Shown: positions 18,142 through 27,107, counted from the first letter of the stretch. The stretch: DNA of 64,000 bases from Candidatus Poribacteria bacterium (GCA_003635315.1 PYJD01000010.1:248001-312000), one strand, 5' to 3'. Notes: generated from the letters alone by a model not told the origin. A program made the numbers and translations.

Positions 18142-19266
18142 ATGACCCTACGCGCAGGAATCGTTGGATGCGGTGGAATAAGTCGAAGTCACGCAGCAGC
18201 ATACGACGGTTTAGATAACATAGAACTCATTGCAGTATGCGACATTGACACTCATGCACTGAAGAACCGTGCTGATGAATATAATGTTCAAAACCGATAT
18301 ACAGACTACGAGGAGATGTTATCACAAGAGAATCTTGATATTGTCAGTGTGTGCACACATGCACCCTTACATGCCCCGATTGCAATAGCAGCATCAGAAA
18401 ATGGTGTTCATGTGTTATGCGAAAAACCATTGTCTGTTGATTTGGAAACTGCTGATCAGATGCTTGAAGCATGTAATAAGGCACAAGTCCATCTAACAGT
18501 AAGTCACCAATTCCGATTTACACCATTGTTTCGACACGCGAAAGCTCTCATAGAATCAGGTAAAATTGGAGAGTTACGGTCGATACGTGAAGTTGGTAAA
18601 GGCCGAGAAGCAGGTTTTGAGTTAATGGAGATGGGAGTCCACTACTTTGACGAGATGGATTTCTTCATGAATGGTATCTCTTGGATTCAAGCACATATCA
18701 CCTATAATGGACACGACGTGACAGAATCAGATATTATGCACAGCAGTCAATTATGTACTACGGACCGACGGGATAATGGAGTGGTTGCTGGAGATACCAT
18801 GCTTATACATATTGGTGGAATAAGCGGTGCATACGGTATTATGGAACTTTATCAAAGAGAAGAACGTCACGGTTGGATGATGGGACCACATCTACTCGGA
18901 ACAAATGGACAACTCATGATAAAGCCGCATCCAACATCAGGAATTGATGAAATGTGGTACTGTCCCTTTGATGTCTCCTTTGCGAAACATACACCTGAAT
19001 GGGAGCAGATAGAACTTGATACATCTGAATTTATTATCTCTGGAAAAGCGTGGAAGTCTCGCCACACAATCTGGAGTGCTAAAAACCTACGAGACGCAAT
19101 CTTGAATGGAACACAACCCGAACTCGGTGGACAAAAGGCACTCACCTCTCTTGAGTGTGTTAGTGCTACATACACCTCACATTTTACTAATAAGAAGGTA
19201 CAACTTCCCTTGGAAGAACGATACCATCCACTAATAAAACGTCTTAATACAGGAGAACAAAACTGA
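18142..19266 (+). CDS. Gfo/Idh/MocA family NAD(P)-dependent oxidoreductase
   Basis: The 374-residue protein has the family's N-terminal Rossmann fold (RAGIVGCGGISRSHAAAY, AVCDIDTHAL) and the catalytic-region EKP motif in GVHVLCEKPLSVD near residue 92. It continues with VSHQFRFTPLFRHAKALIESGKIGELRSIREVGKG and a C-terminal substrate domain containing MGVHYFDEMDFF, whose histidine is at the usual catalytic position. It probably oxidises or reduces a sugar or cyclitol hydroxyl, but the substrate cannot be read from the sequence. Its TGA stop directly abuts the next ATG (FAH-family gene), so the two are co-translated and likely act in one degradation pathway. Confidence 0.9.
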   Translation: MTLRAGIVGCGGISRSHAAAYDGLDNIELIAVCDIDTHALKNRADEYNVQNRYTDYEEMLSQENLDIVSVCTHAPLHAPIAIAASENGVHVLCEKPLSVDLETADQMLEACNKAQVHLTVSHQFRFTPLFRHAKALIESGKIGELRSIREVGKGREAGFELMEMGVHYFDEMDFFMNGISWIQAHITYNGHDVTESDIMHSSQLCTTDRRDNGVVAGDTMLIHIGGISGAYGIMELYQREERHGWMMGPHLLGTNGQLMIKPHPTSGIDEMWYCPFDVSFAKHTPEWEQIELDTSEFIISGKAWKSRHTIWSAKNLRDAILNGTQPELGGQKALTSLECVSATYTSHFTNKKVQLPLEERYHPLIKRLNTGEQN

Positions 19267-20121
19267 ATGAAACTTGCTTTTTTTGATGACTATAATCTCG
19301 GGGTGATAACAGGAGATACCATTGTTGACATTACAGAAGCACTTAGTGATCTTTCATACCATACACCACAAGAACTAATTCAGATGGTAATTGAGGATTA
19401 TGATAATTTAAAAGTTTATATTGAAGAAACAGTTGAAAACAGTGCTGGTGTGGAGTTAGATACTGTAGATCTGAAGCCACCCCTTCCAAGACCTGGACAA
19501 CTGGTATGTATGGCAGGGAATTACATTGAACCGGATAGTCCAACAAGATTGGAATTTAATGCTTTTCTTAAATCTCCTAACAGCATAATTCCCACGAAAG
19601 ATACTGTTCAACTCCCAACAGCAGATGTAGGTGTATTCCATTTTGAACCTGAGTTAGCACTTGTGATTGGAAAACGTGCCAAACATCTCACGGAAGAAAA
19701 TGCCTTGGATCATGTATTCGGTTACACCCAATTTATAGATGTATCTGCAAGGGGTTTACATGGAGGCTTTTTCTTAGGGAAGAGTTGGCATACCTTTGCC
19801 CCTATGGGACCAGCACTCGTTACTGCAGATGAAGTAGCTGATCCAAATACACTTGATGTAAAACTCTGGATTAACGATCGTCTTCAACACGATTTCTCAA
19901 CAAATTCAATGGCACGATTCGTCCCTGAATTATTGGTAGAAATAACAAATGTGATTGCATTAGAACCGGGAGATGTTGTCTCAACAGGAACACACCATGA
20001 AGCCCTTACCGATGTTGGGGATGGTGATACTGTGCGATTGGGGATAGAGAATTTCGGTCCTGAGTTGAATGTGGATGTACACGATCCTCTAAAGAGGACA
20101 TCATGGCGTGGTGAGGAATAA
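19267..20121 (+). CDS. Fumarylacetoacetate hydrolase (FAH) family protein
   Basis: The 284-residue protein has a short N-terminal domain and the FAH catalytic fold. VCMAGNYIEP and the metal-binding acidic cluster FEPELALVIGKRAKHL correspond to the E-x-E site. Other family segments are VFGYTQFIDVSARG, GKSWHTFAPMGPALVTADEV, LDVKLWINDRLQHDFST and LEPGDVVSTGTHHE. Members hydrolyse or decarboxylate beta-keto acids such as 2-keto-3-deoxy sugar acid products or catechol meta-cleavage products. Pairing with a Gfo/Idh/MocA dehydrogenase suggests sugar-acid catabolism, but this is inference. Confidence 0.88.
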   Translation: MKLAFFDDYNLGVITGDTIVDITEALSDLSYHTPQELIQMVIEDYDNLKVYIEETVENSAGVELDTVDLKPPLPRPGQLVCMAGNYIEPDSPTRLEFNAFLKSPNSIIPTKDTVQLPTADVGVFHFEPELALVIGKRAKHLTEENALDHVFGYTQFIDVSARGLHGGFFLGKSWHTFAPMGPALVTADEVADPNTLDVKLWINDRLQHDFSTNSMARFVPELLVEITNVIALEPGDVVSTGTHHEALTDVGDGDTVRLGIENFGPELNVDVHDPLKRTSWRGEE

Positions 20122-20291
20122 AATAGTTGACAATACCATCAGTTTGCATGTATAATTTTAGAAAAATAGTGATTTTTGGACGTTATTTACATACCCTTAG
20201 TGTTACTTGATGTGTGATGTCTTAAGGTTGGAAGAATTGATTTATAGTATTATGGAACAGGCTTGGTCCTGATGATAAGGAGAAGCGATTA

Positions 20292-21218
20292 ATGAATAAA
20301 CACAGAAATATAACCGTTTATGCAATACTGGGAATTATCTGTGTATGGATGCTTGGCTGCGGAGGGTGTAATCCAGAACCAGCACCAACTGGTATGACAC
20401 CGACTGAAGGACCTGAATCTGGTGGAACTTCTGTCCAGATTACTGGCGAAAATTTCGATACGAAAAACGGTGTAACTGTTACCTTCGGGAATATTAAAGG
20501 TCTAAGTGCAACTACTTCAAGTGCAACCGTAGTTACTGTCGTAACACCTGAAGGAAAAGCCGGAGAATCAGTAAGTGTTGTAATTACAAATAATGGGAAA
20601 CCAGATGTGCCTGTTACACTTAATGAAAAATTCACATATACAGATGCAACCCCACCAACGGTAACAAGTACGGATCCGGCAGATGGCACGGTATTATCTG
20701 AATATGAAGACTCTCTTAACATTAGAGATAGTCTCACTGTCTCATTTAGTGAAGCAGTCGATGCAAATAGTGTCAATATTCAGGTTGCAATCGCGAAAAC
20801 CGAAGAATCATTAAGTGAACCTGCTGAAGGGATGCTTAGTGGAACTGTCAGTGGGAGTGGAAATTCTGTTACATTTACTGCAGATATGCCAATGCGATGT
20901 GGTCGTATGTATACTGTAACTGTTTCTGATGCTACTGATATGGCAGGTAACGCACTCGTAGATTCACATAGTTTCAGTTTTAGTACTACCACCCCCGAAC
21001 TTGTAAGAAGTTATCATGTTAAAGAAGAAGATATTGAAGATGAAAATGGTGAGGCAGCTCTAAGACTGATTGCATCCCGTCCTGAGATTTATGACGATCC
21101 AGAAAAGTGGACGCGTTTAGTTGCTGGTAACCAAGACGACTATATCTTTGATAGAGATAGGCTGATTGCTGGACAGCATTTATGGATAAGACGTGGTCCC
21201 GCTTGGGGTGATAAATAG
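20292..21218 (+). CDS. Lipoprotein with IPT/TIG, Ig-like (Big_5) and LysM-like domains
   Basis: The 308-residue protein has a lipoprotein signal ending WMLGC (lipidated Cys at 23). An IPT/TIG domain follows (PTGMTPTEGPESGGTSVQITG to about 118), then a Big_5-type Ig domain (PPTVTSTDPADGT, LTVSFSEAVD, MYTVTVSDATDMAGN). The C-terminus EIYDDPEKWTRLVAGNQDDYIFDRDRLIAGQHLWI matches the second half of LysM-like modules of the type IYGDP-W-x-I-x-x-A-N-x-x-x-I-x-D-P-D-x-I-x-P-G-Q. It would therefore be an outer-envelope protein touching peptidoglycan. Its ATG follows a GATAAGGAGAAGC ribosome site. A long perfect hairpin downstream terminates it. Confidence 0.8.
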   Translation: MNKHRNITVYAILGIICVWMLGCGGCNPEPAPTGMTPTEGPESGGTSVQITGENFDTKNGVTVTFGNIKGLSATTSSATVVTVVTPEGKAGESVSVVITNNGKPDVPVTLNEKFTYTDATPPTVTSTDPADGTVLSEYEDSLNIRDSLTVSFSEAVDANSVNIQVAIAKTEESLSEPAEGMLSGTVSGSGNSVTFTADMPMRCGRMYTVTVSDATDMAGNALVDSHSFSFSTTTPELVRSYHVKEEDIEDENGEAALRLIASRPEIYDDPEKWTRLVAGNQDDYIFDRDRLIAGQHLWIRRGPAWGDK

Positions 21219-21281
21219 ACTGATATAAGCCCATATATATCCATATAAATAACTATAACCATATATAACTATATATAACTA

Positions 21282-21332
21282 TATAAAAACAGAAAAGCCG
21301 TGTAATAATTACACGGCTTTTCTGTTTTTATA
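21282..21332. terminator. Perfect 24-bp inverted repeat, bidirectional terminator
   Basis: The arms at 21282-21305 and 21309-21332 are exact reverse complements (AAAAACAGAAAAGCCGTGTAA and its complement, plus TATA at the base) around a three-base TAA loop. The distal arm ends in TTTTTATA on the plus strand and the same on the minus strand, so it can serve both directions. It lies 64 nt after the IPT/LysM-like lipoprotein stop. Confidence 0.85.
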
Positions 21333-21400
21333 GATGATATTGCAGATTTCAGCAAGCCTAATGACACATATCCTAACTCTTTGTACCTATGAGTGTTAGT

Positions 21401-21640
21401 AAAGAAGATCGGGAATCGGAATTCCCTCCTACATTGGAACCGAATGGAACTCAATATCGTGTATACACTCTTGCTATAAAAAAGAAGATCGGGAATCGGA
21501 ATTCCCTCCTACATTGGAACCGAATGGAACTCAATATCGTGTATACACTCTTGCTATAAAAAAGAAGATCGGGAATCGGAATTCCCTCCTACATTGGAAC
21601 CGAATGGAACTCATTATCGTGTATACACCTTTGCTATAAA
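21401..21640. repeat. Three exact-period 80-bp tandem repeats
   Basis: The units at 21401, 21481 and 21561 are nearly identical; the third differs at only a few bases. Each contains GGGAAT-CGGA-ATTCCC, a 6-bp hairpin, followed by TCCTACATTGGAACCGAATGG. The same GGGAATCGGAATTCCCTCCTACA core is found alone at 33778-33800, showing that this is a dispersed palindromic family that has been amplified in tandem here. Confidence 0.85.
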
Positions 21641-21692
21641 CATATCGTCCCTATCAAATCAACGCCAAATGGGCGGAATCAAGGAATCAACG

Positions 21693-21775
21693 GTATGAAT
21701 GCCATTTAGGCATTCCCCGGGTATGAATGCCATTTAGGCATTCCCCGGGTATGAATGCCATTAGGCATTCCCCGG
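21693..21775. repeat. Three 28-bp tandem palindromic units
   Basis: The units GTATGAATGCCATTTAGG plus CATTCCCCGG occupy 21693-21720, 21721-21748 and 21749-21775 (the last lacks one T). Each folds as GAATGCC-ATTTA-GGCATTC. A single inverted copy is at 33712-33735. The region is non-coding. Confidence 0.8.
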
Positions 21776-21921
21776 GCATTTGTCGGGACTCATTATGGTG
21801 GATACACTGTCGTAATAACTACATCAATCTGTATATTCTGTGGTATCTACGATTCAGGCTCATACGGTACATTACTTTATCATACTAACTGTAGATTGTG
21901 GAAAACTTGATTATAAAAGAA

Positions 21922-21962
21922 AAACGGATTGGCATCAACGAAGATTAATTGCCAATCCGTTT
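21922..21962 (-). terminator. Rho-independent terminator of the cytochrome P460-like gene
   Basis: AAACGGATTGGCA (21922-21934) and TGCCAATCCGTTT (21950-21962) form a 13-bp stem with a 15-nt loop. On the minus strand the stem is followed by a T-rich tract (TTTTTCTTTTATAA). It begins about 20 nt after the gene's stop codon. Confidence 0.8.
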
Positions 21963-21981
21963 GTTAGGTTATTCAGAGGTA

Positions 21982-22782
21982 TTAGGCACCATTACCATTG
22001 CCGTTGCCATTACCATTACCAGCACCGTTGTCTGAATCATCCATGTCGGTGTCATCCATGTCGGTGTCATCCATGTCTGAATCATCCATGTCGGTGTCGT
22101 CCATGTCTGAATCATCCATGTCGGTGTCGTCCATGTCCGTATCGTCCATGTCGGTGTCATCCATGTCTGTATCATCCATGTCTGTATCATCCATGTCGGT
22201 GTCATCCATGTCATCATCCTTCGTCAATGATACGAAGACATAATCATTACCGTCACCAGCTTTTGCATGACACTCGTCACATCCCACACTATCTGCTATT
22301 GCAAGATTATTTCCACCAACACCATATATCCATCCGCCACGTTCAGCATACATCGGGTCATCGGTTTTTGTCATTGATGCGACATGTACGACTTGATCAG
22401 CCATTTCATCTTCACCATAGACTTCCTTGATAATCATAGATCCCGCGGGATACATTTTATCACCTTCAGCCATGTTCGCCATTGCCGCAGCTTCGTTGAA
22501 ATAGACAGTCCGAGCACCGGGGGTATGTGCCGCACCGGTTCCAGCGGCGTTCATGGCAGCCACAGCTTCTGCAACAGTCATCATTGGTGCATCAAGGTCC
22601 TCACTTGCCCATGAATGATGGGCAGCCATTTCCATGACCATATCCATCATTCCATCAGGATCCATCATTTCTGGCTCTGGGTCCATCATAACCTGTTCTA
22701 ACACGTCTTGAGAACGGTCACAAGCCATGAAAGCAACTGAAAAAACTAAAACTGTAATCAAGAGCACTTGATATCTTAGCAT
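21982..22782 (-). CDS. Cytochrome P460-like c-type heme lipoprotein with Asp-rich pentapeptide tail
   Basis: The 266-residue protein has a lipoprotein signal (VAFMAC, Cys 21), a Met/Asp-rich linker, and a P460-like domain: ARTVYFNEAA, YPAGSMIIKEVYG, MTKTDDPMYAERGGWIYGVGGNN. A single heme-c motif CDECH (C168, C171, H172) is followed by DYVFVS. The C-terminal tail is 12 consecutive DMDD(T/S) pentapeptides, encoded by a 15-bp minisatellite, then an Asn-Gly-rich end. P460-family proteins oxidise hydroxylamine or bind NO, but many simply carry heme. The highly acidic tail would bind calcium or other cations. The number of repeats is probably variable between strains. Confidence 0.8.
   Translation of the reverse strand: MLRYQVLLITVLVFSVAFMACDRSQDVLEQVMMDPEPEMMDPDGMMDMVMEMAAHHSWASEDLDAPMMTVAEAVAAMNAAGTGAAHTPGARTVYFNEAAAMANMAEGDKMYPAGSMIIKEVYGEDEMADQVVHVASMTKTDDPMYAERGGWIYGVGGNNLAIADSVGCDECHAKAGDGNDYVFVSLTKDDDMDDTDMDDTDMDDTDMDDTDMDDTDMDDTDMDDSDMDDTDMDDSDMDDTDMDDTDMDDSDNGAGNGNGNGNGNGA
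22025..22213. repeat. 15-bp minisatellite encoding DMDD(T/S) repeats
   Basis: About 12 imperfect copies of a 15-bp unit read (TCG or TGA)GTGTC(A/G)TCCATG on the plus strand. The period preserves the reading frame of the heme lipoprotein. Variation is mostly at the Thr/Ser codon and at synonymous positions. Confidence 0.8.
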
Positions 22783-22996
22783 TGTTAATGCTCCTTTTCT
22801 TTCTATAGAAAATAAATTATTGAGTTATAAACCTAAAGTTAATCAAAACTCTAATAGAATAAAGCAGTTCATGAGCTGCTCTATACACGGTTGATGTAAT
22901 ACACAACTTCATTTTAATCCATTATAGCATAATTCAATATATAATTCAAAAAATATAATTCCGTATTTACATATTCTCAATTATAGATAACAATTG

Positions 22997-24601
22997 CTAT
23001 TCGGATTTAAGGATTTCTAAATATATCTTTTTAATATAAGCATTGTTAGAATCTTTTGATTTGGCGTCAGTAATTACCTTTCGCGCATCAGAAAACCTAT
23101 TCAGACGATAATACACATGAGCGAGTGTCGCCAAATGGGTTGGTCGACTATCAGTTTCGACAACATCATTGGCAAGTACAAGCGCTTCTTGCAACAATCT
23201 GTTTTCTTCAGCAAGAAGTGATGCTAAAGCATGCTTTGGAAAAGACACATCCGGAGCAAGTTTAATGGCTTGACGAAAATCATTTTCCGCTTTTCCAGAC
23301 TCTCCCAACTGTTGTTGTATCTGTCCTCGCCAAAAATAGCCGGGTGCCCATGTTGGTTGCTGTCGGATCCCCATTGTATACGCTTCGATTGTCCCCACAA
23401 AATCCCCTAATGACTTACGATGATTCGCTAATTGAGAATAAGAATCCATAAAGTCAGGATGATTCTGAATCAAAGTAAGATAATGTGTTTCGGCAGTATT
23501 ATGCTTTCCCAACTTTGCTTCAATCATCCCTAAATGGAACAATGCTTGTCGTGAATTTGTTTCATGGATAAGTACACGTTCGTAGGATTTTTTAGCAGAT
23601 TCCAGATTATTTAATTGCATCTGAACAAATGCATAATCTTTCAAAGCAGGCATGTATGTCTCATCGGTTTCCAATGCCTTCTTCAGTAGTTCTATTGCTG
23701 GGGGTCCCTGTTGTTTTTCTATATAAACTCGTGCTTGTTTCCAGTATACCTCTGCCAGAGTTCGTTTGTACCGAGTACGGGTAGTATTTACATGCTTAAC
23801 TTCACCGAGTTTATCGAAAAGGTCAGCGAGAGATTTGTAAAATAACGGTTCATCTGGATTTATATTAATTGCCATTTCATAATATTGTTGTGCATCCTCA
23901 AACATATCTCTTTCCCGCGCTGCCTCTCCTCTTCCATAGATAGCACTTGCCAGATTTTGATCTAATGTATAAGCTTCCCTGAATACTGCATCAGCTTCAT
24001 CATAGCGGTTAAGCTTAAGAAGGACATATCCAAGATTATTATAGGCAGCGGTTGATGTAGAATCTAATTGAACTGCCACAATATAGTATCGACGTGCTTG
24101 TTCCAAATTCCCACGTTCTGTCTCAATTTGTCCTAAAGCAATATACCAATTCACAGGAGCCATTTCACCTGCTCCCTTAACTGCTTTCTGAAATAGTTCA
24201 TCAGCTTTATCCAACTGTTTATTACGATGGTATGCAGTTGCAAGTTTTGCTTGAACGGTAGGTTCAATCAAGATACGTTCAGTTTGTGGAAAATGTGAAA
24301 TCAGTTCCAATGCACGTAGAAATGCCATAATTGTATCCACATAATTCCTGAGTTTACCTGATGCATCACCTATTCCTATATGAGCAATTGGTAATTCAGG
24401 ATACTGTTTTACAACGGACTGATATATTTGAAGTGCTTCATTCCATTTTTCTTGTTGAAACAATTTCTGCGCGTTCTCAATTTGATCTTGAACCAGTTCA
24501 GGATAGGTAGATAAATCCGATGGGGTTAATTCGGCATAAGAACATAGGGGTGGTATAAGCAGTAGAAGACATATAAGATGGGAGAAAAGATACATTTTCA
24601 T
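22997..24601 (-). CDS. Exported TPR-repeat protein
   Basis: The 534-residue protein has a signal peptide (SHLICLLLLIPPLCSYA) and about twelve TPR motifs through to the end, e.g. ALQIYQSVVKQYPELPIAHIGIG, STAAYNNLGYVLLKLNRYDEADAVF and QALFHLGMIEAKLGKHNTAETHY. It should act as a scaffold in the periplasm. It begins 4 nt after the SurA-like gene stop, so the two form an operon. A link to outer-membrane protein folding or assembly is plausible by association with the chaperone. Confidence 0.85.
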   Translation of the reverse strand: MKMYLFSHLICLLLLIPPLCSYAELTPSDLSTYPELVQDQIENAQKLFQQEKWNEALQIYQSVVKQYPELPIAHIGIGDASGKLRNYVDTIMAFLRALELISHFPQTERILIEPTVQAKLATAYHRNKQLDKADELFQKAVKGAGEMAPVNWYIALGQIETERGNLEQARRYYIVAVQLDSTSTAAYNNLGYVLLKLNRYDEADAVFREAYTLDQNLASAIYGRGEAARERDMFEDAQQYYEMAININPDEPLFYKSLADLFDKLGEVKHVNTTRTRYKRTLAEVYWKQARVYIEKQQGPPAIELLKKALETDETYMPALKDYAFVQMQLNNLESAKKSYERVLIHETNSRQALFHLGMIEAKLGKHNTAETHYLTLIQNHPDFMDSYSQLANHRKSLGDFVGTIEAYTMGIRQQPTWAPGYFWRGQIQQQLGESGKAENDFRQAIKLAPDVSFPKHALASLLAEENRLLQEALVLANDVVETDSRPTHLATLAHVYYRLNRFSDARKVITDAKSKDSNNAYIKKIYLEILKSE

Positions 24602-24605
24602 AGAT

Positions 24606-25649
24606 TTACTTCATTAGTGGAGCTGTAATATCGGTAACTCGATTCAATGCTTGATCTAAGATGTACCATGAAATCTTCGATTTTTGTTTGGTTAACCAAT
24701 TCTCATATTCTGTTTTGGCTTTCTGTTCACGAATTAATTCTGCAATCTCATCTTTAACTTCTGAATACTGTCTCTGCCGTGAAGGAATCTTCTTAATCTG
24801 TTTTACTATCATATGTCCTTCTGGTATAGATATTGGTCCTTTATATTCTAAAGGTTTTAATTGCGAGACAACCATCCCTAATGAGGTATCTGTTGGAACA
24901 ATTTCAGTACGAACACTAACGATTGTGGTTGTTTCATAGTCCTTCTTAATCCTATTAAATGTATCCCCTTGTCTCAGCCGATCCATAATTTTTTCAGCGA
25001 GATCCTCGGTAGAATGATTATCATTTTCTTCAGATAAGACAATTCGTATGGATTGAAAATTCACCATTTCTGGCACCATAAAATCTGCCTTATTTGCTTC
25101 AAAGTATTGCGGTGCTAAGTCATCAATCTCTCTATTATCAACAGAATTTATAAATTCAAGCTTATAATACTCATCGAAAACTATATTATCATAGATCCAC
25201 TGCTTGATTACTTCGATTTCTATTTCTTGATTCTTTAGAATAGCACTGAAAGCTTCATTAGAGGTGTACGACTCTCGTAACGCATCTAATTTTTTATCTA
25301 CCTGTTCCTTACGATCAATCTCCGTAATACCAATGTGTTCTGCTTCCTGTAACACCAATTTTCGATTGATAATTCGATTCAGATAATTTTGTTTCTCCAT
25401 CTCCGTTGGCTCATTTGGGATGGTTTTATTAATTATTCCTTCAATACGAAATTCATTAACAAGATCACTCTGTGTAATTGGTTGGGTATCAACAACTGCA
25501 ATTATAGAGTCAATTAGTGTTTGTGAATTTACATACCCTATAAATAGAAATAATAGAAGGGCAAATAAGAAAGAGGGAGTATTTGATCTCTGTAGTAATA
25601 ACTTATTCATTTTATGTGATACCATACGATAAATTTCTGATAAATTCAA
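24606..25649 (-). CDS. SurA-like periplasmic chaperone/peptidyl-prolyl isomerase family protein
   Basis: The 347-residue protein has a signal anchor (FLFALLLFLFIGYVNSQ), then the SurA N-terminal helical domain DSIIAVVDTQPITQSDLVNEFR, followed by NRIINRKLVLQEAEHIGI. A parvulin-like PPIase region follows (VNFQSIRIVLSEEN, AEKIMDRLRQGDTFNRIKKDY, GHMIVKQIKKIPSRQRQYSEV). The parvulin core is shorter and lacks some typical active-site residues (no clear GGDLGW), so it may act only as a chaperone. The internal ATG at residue 14 gives a more normal signal peptide. It precedes the TPR gene by 4 nt. Confidence 0.78.
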   Translation of the reverse strand: MNLSEIYRMVSHKMNKLLLQRSNTPSFLFALLLFLFIGYVNSQTLIDSIIAVVDTQPITQSDLVNEFRIEGIINKTIPNEPTEMEKQNYLNRIINRKLVLQEAEHIGITEIDRKEQVDKKLDALRESYTSNEAFSAILKNQEIEIEVIKQWIYDNIVFDEYYKLEFINSVDNREIDDLAPQYFEANKADFMVPEMVNFQSIRIVLSEENDNHSTEDLAEKIMDRLRQGDTFNRIKKDYETTTIVSVRTEIVPTDTSLGMVVSQLKPLEYKGPISIPEGHMIVKQIKKIPSRQRQYSEVKDEIAELIREQKAKTEYENWLTKQKSKISWYILDQALNRVTDITAPLMK

Positions 25650-25937
25650 GGTTTATTATGGATACTGTGTACCGTATATTGACCTTTTATTAGAAATTAC
25701 GTAGTGATTATAGGAGAAAAGTCATACACCTTCTCCCAATAAGTACTATTCTAACGCAAGTTGTTACCTTGTCCCAAAATTTGATAGATTGTACCTCAAA
25801 ATATCGCAAACTAAAAGTGAAATCAGCGTATGAATACCTTAATGGCATTCCCTTTGCTATAAAATGCTTGGATAATCGACATTCTTCAGTGAAACACGTG
25901 GTCTGCTGGGTCTATATCTTGTTAGAAGCAACTTGGG

Positions 25938-27107
25938 CTATTCTAACAATTCAATCACACCACAACCAATACGAGAACCTCCTCCAGGTCTCATCCCCAG
26001 TGCTCTAACCGTAGAAGTTATCCAATCCGAAAACACCTCATCATCTCCTTGAAAATAACCCAATACCCATGCGGTAGAAGGTACATCCAGAAAAGTGGTT
26101 AGTAGCACATTATATCCTATAATGTCATTAATGTTTTCTATATCCACACCAGAGGCAATATACACATGTATCAACCGATTCTTCATGTCCTGTTCAAGAT
26201 CTATTGGAGATCTTATCGGAAATATTTGCTTATATTGATTCGTAAAAAAATCAGGATCTACAGGTAATCCTTGTTTCGTAAAGAAGTCATGGTATGCGTC
26301 CAAAGTTTTAGGTTCGATATTCAAGAATGCTTGATATGTCGGCGTTCCTTCAAATGGAATTGACAATAGGATACTTGGGTCAACTAACTGTTCAGAACTC
26401 AGGAAACAATTCAGTAGCAACTCTAACAAGTTATGACTATGTGGACCTATTTCTTGTCCTGGAAGATGGTGATCAGCATCCAAATCGATGTGTTGGGCAA
26501 GCACTGCAAGAGTGCAAACATGGGTGTCTTGTGGAATTACATCCATCATTTGTCCTTGTATGTGGGTATGCAGACCGTTGTTATCAACATGAGGATTGGT
26601 TTGGAATGTATCTCCTGTTTCATGGATTAATATCAACTTATTAAGAATATCTGTGCTGGGATCATCACCAACTGACCAAAAAGGTGTGGTAAATTCTAAT
26701 ATACCATGACCATTTTCATTAACATGTATATTGCCTATTTCACCGATTCCAATTGGGGGTGTGTCAAGCGTAGCTTCTGCAACAGATATTCCAGTAGTTC
26801 CCGCGGAGATCTCCATAGGATGCCAATGCGGACCAACATCACTACAATCTTTTCCAGTATGGAGATGGGCTGCATGCAATCCCGGTGTAGCATTATGAAT
26901 TTGAATTGCAACATACACTACATTATTCATCTCTGTAAAATTGGCAGTACCCTTTAGATGACTACCATCTAATGCGGTGATATTGGCAACCGCTACTCTA
27001 TTGACGGGGGTAGTGGGAATAACCTCTGTGGAGATCCTCTCACATCCGACTCCAATTAAACTTACTAATATGATGAAGATAAGCAAGCAACTATTTATAT
27101 ATGGCAT
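25938..27107 (-). CDS. Cu/Zn superoxide dismutase-like lipoprotein with a long insertion in the electrostatic loop
   Basis: The 389-residue protein has a lipoprotein signal (LIGVGC, Cys 22). Residues 37-165 follow the Cu/Zn-SOD fold: PGLHAAHLHTGKDCSD, GPHWHP, GEIGNIHVNENGHG and KLILIHETGDTF. The copper ligands equivalent to H46, H48, H63 and H120 are present (H81, H83, H94, H162). The zinc ligands H80 and D83 align with G120 and E123, and H71 has no clear equivalent. The usual C-terminal strand with Arg143 and the disulfide Cys (GGGSRIGCGVIEL, R379, C382) appears only at the end. The roughly 20-residue electrostatic loop is replaced by about 200 residues of helical sequence containing a His-rich stretch. 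It could be a copper-only SOD or a non-enzymatic copper protein. Confidence 0.75.
   Translation of the reverse strand: MPYINSCLLIFIILVSLIGVGCERISTEVIPTTPVNRVAVANITALDGSHLKGTANFTEMNNVVYVAIQIHNATPGLHAAHLHTGKDCSDVGPHWHPMEISAGTTGISVAEATLDTPPIGIGEIGNIHVNENGHGILEFTTPFWSVGDDPSTDILNKLILIHETGDTFQTNPHVDNNGLHTHIQGQMMDVIPQDTHVCTLAVLAQHIDLDADHHLPGQEIGPHSHNLLELLLNCFLSSEQLVDPSILLSIPFEGTPTYQAFLNIEPKTLDAYHDFFTKQGLPVDPDFFTNQYKQIFPIRSPIDLEQDMKNRLIHVYIASGVDIENINDIIGYNVLLTTFLDVPSTAWVLGYFQGDDEVFSDWITSTVRALGMRPGGGSRIGCGVIELLE

Noticed and set aside
21401-21775. Possible CRISPR array because of regular tandem units
   Set aside because: Units are contiguous, without unique spacers, and no cas genes are present. The 80-bp and 28-bp units are tandem palindromic repeats.
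21840-22430. Long plus-strand frame opposite the heme lipoprotein, full of His/Cys/Arg repeats
   Set aside because: It is the antisense of the DMDD minisatellite and has no start context or family similarity; the minus-strand frame has a lipoprotein signal and heme motif.
25769-26008. 79-codon plus-strand frame opposite the SOD-like gene end
   Set aside because: No family similarity, no ribosome site; it overlaps the well-supported SOD-like gene and a remnant of palindromic repeats.
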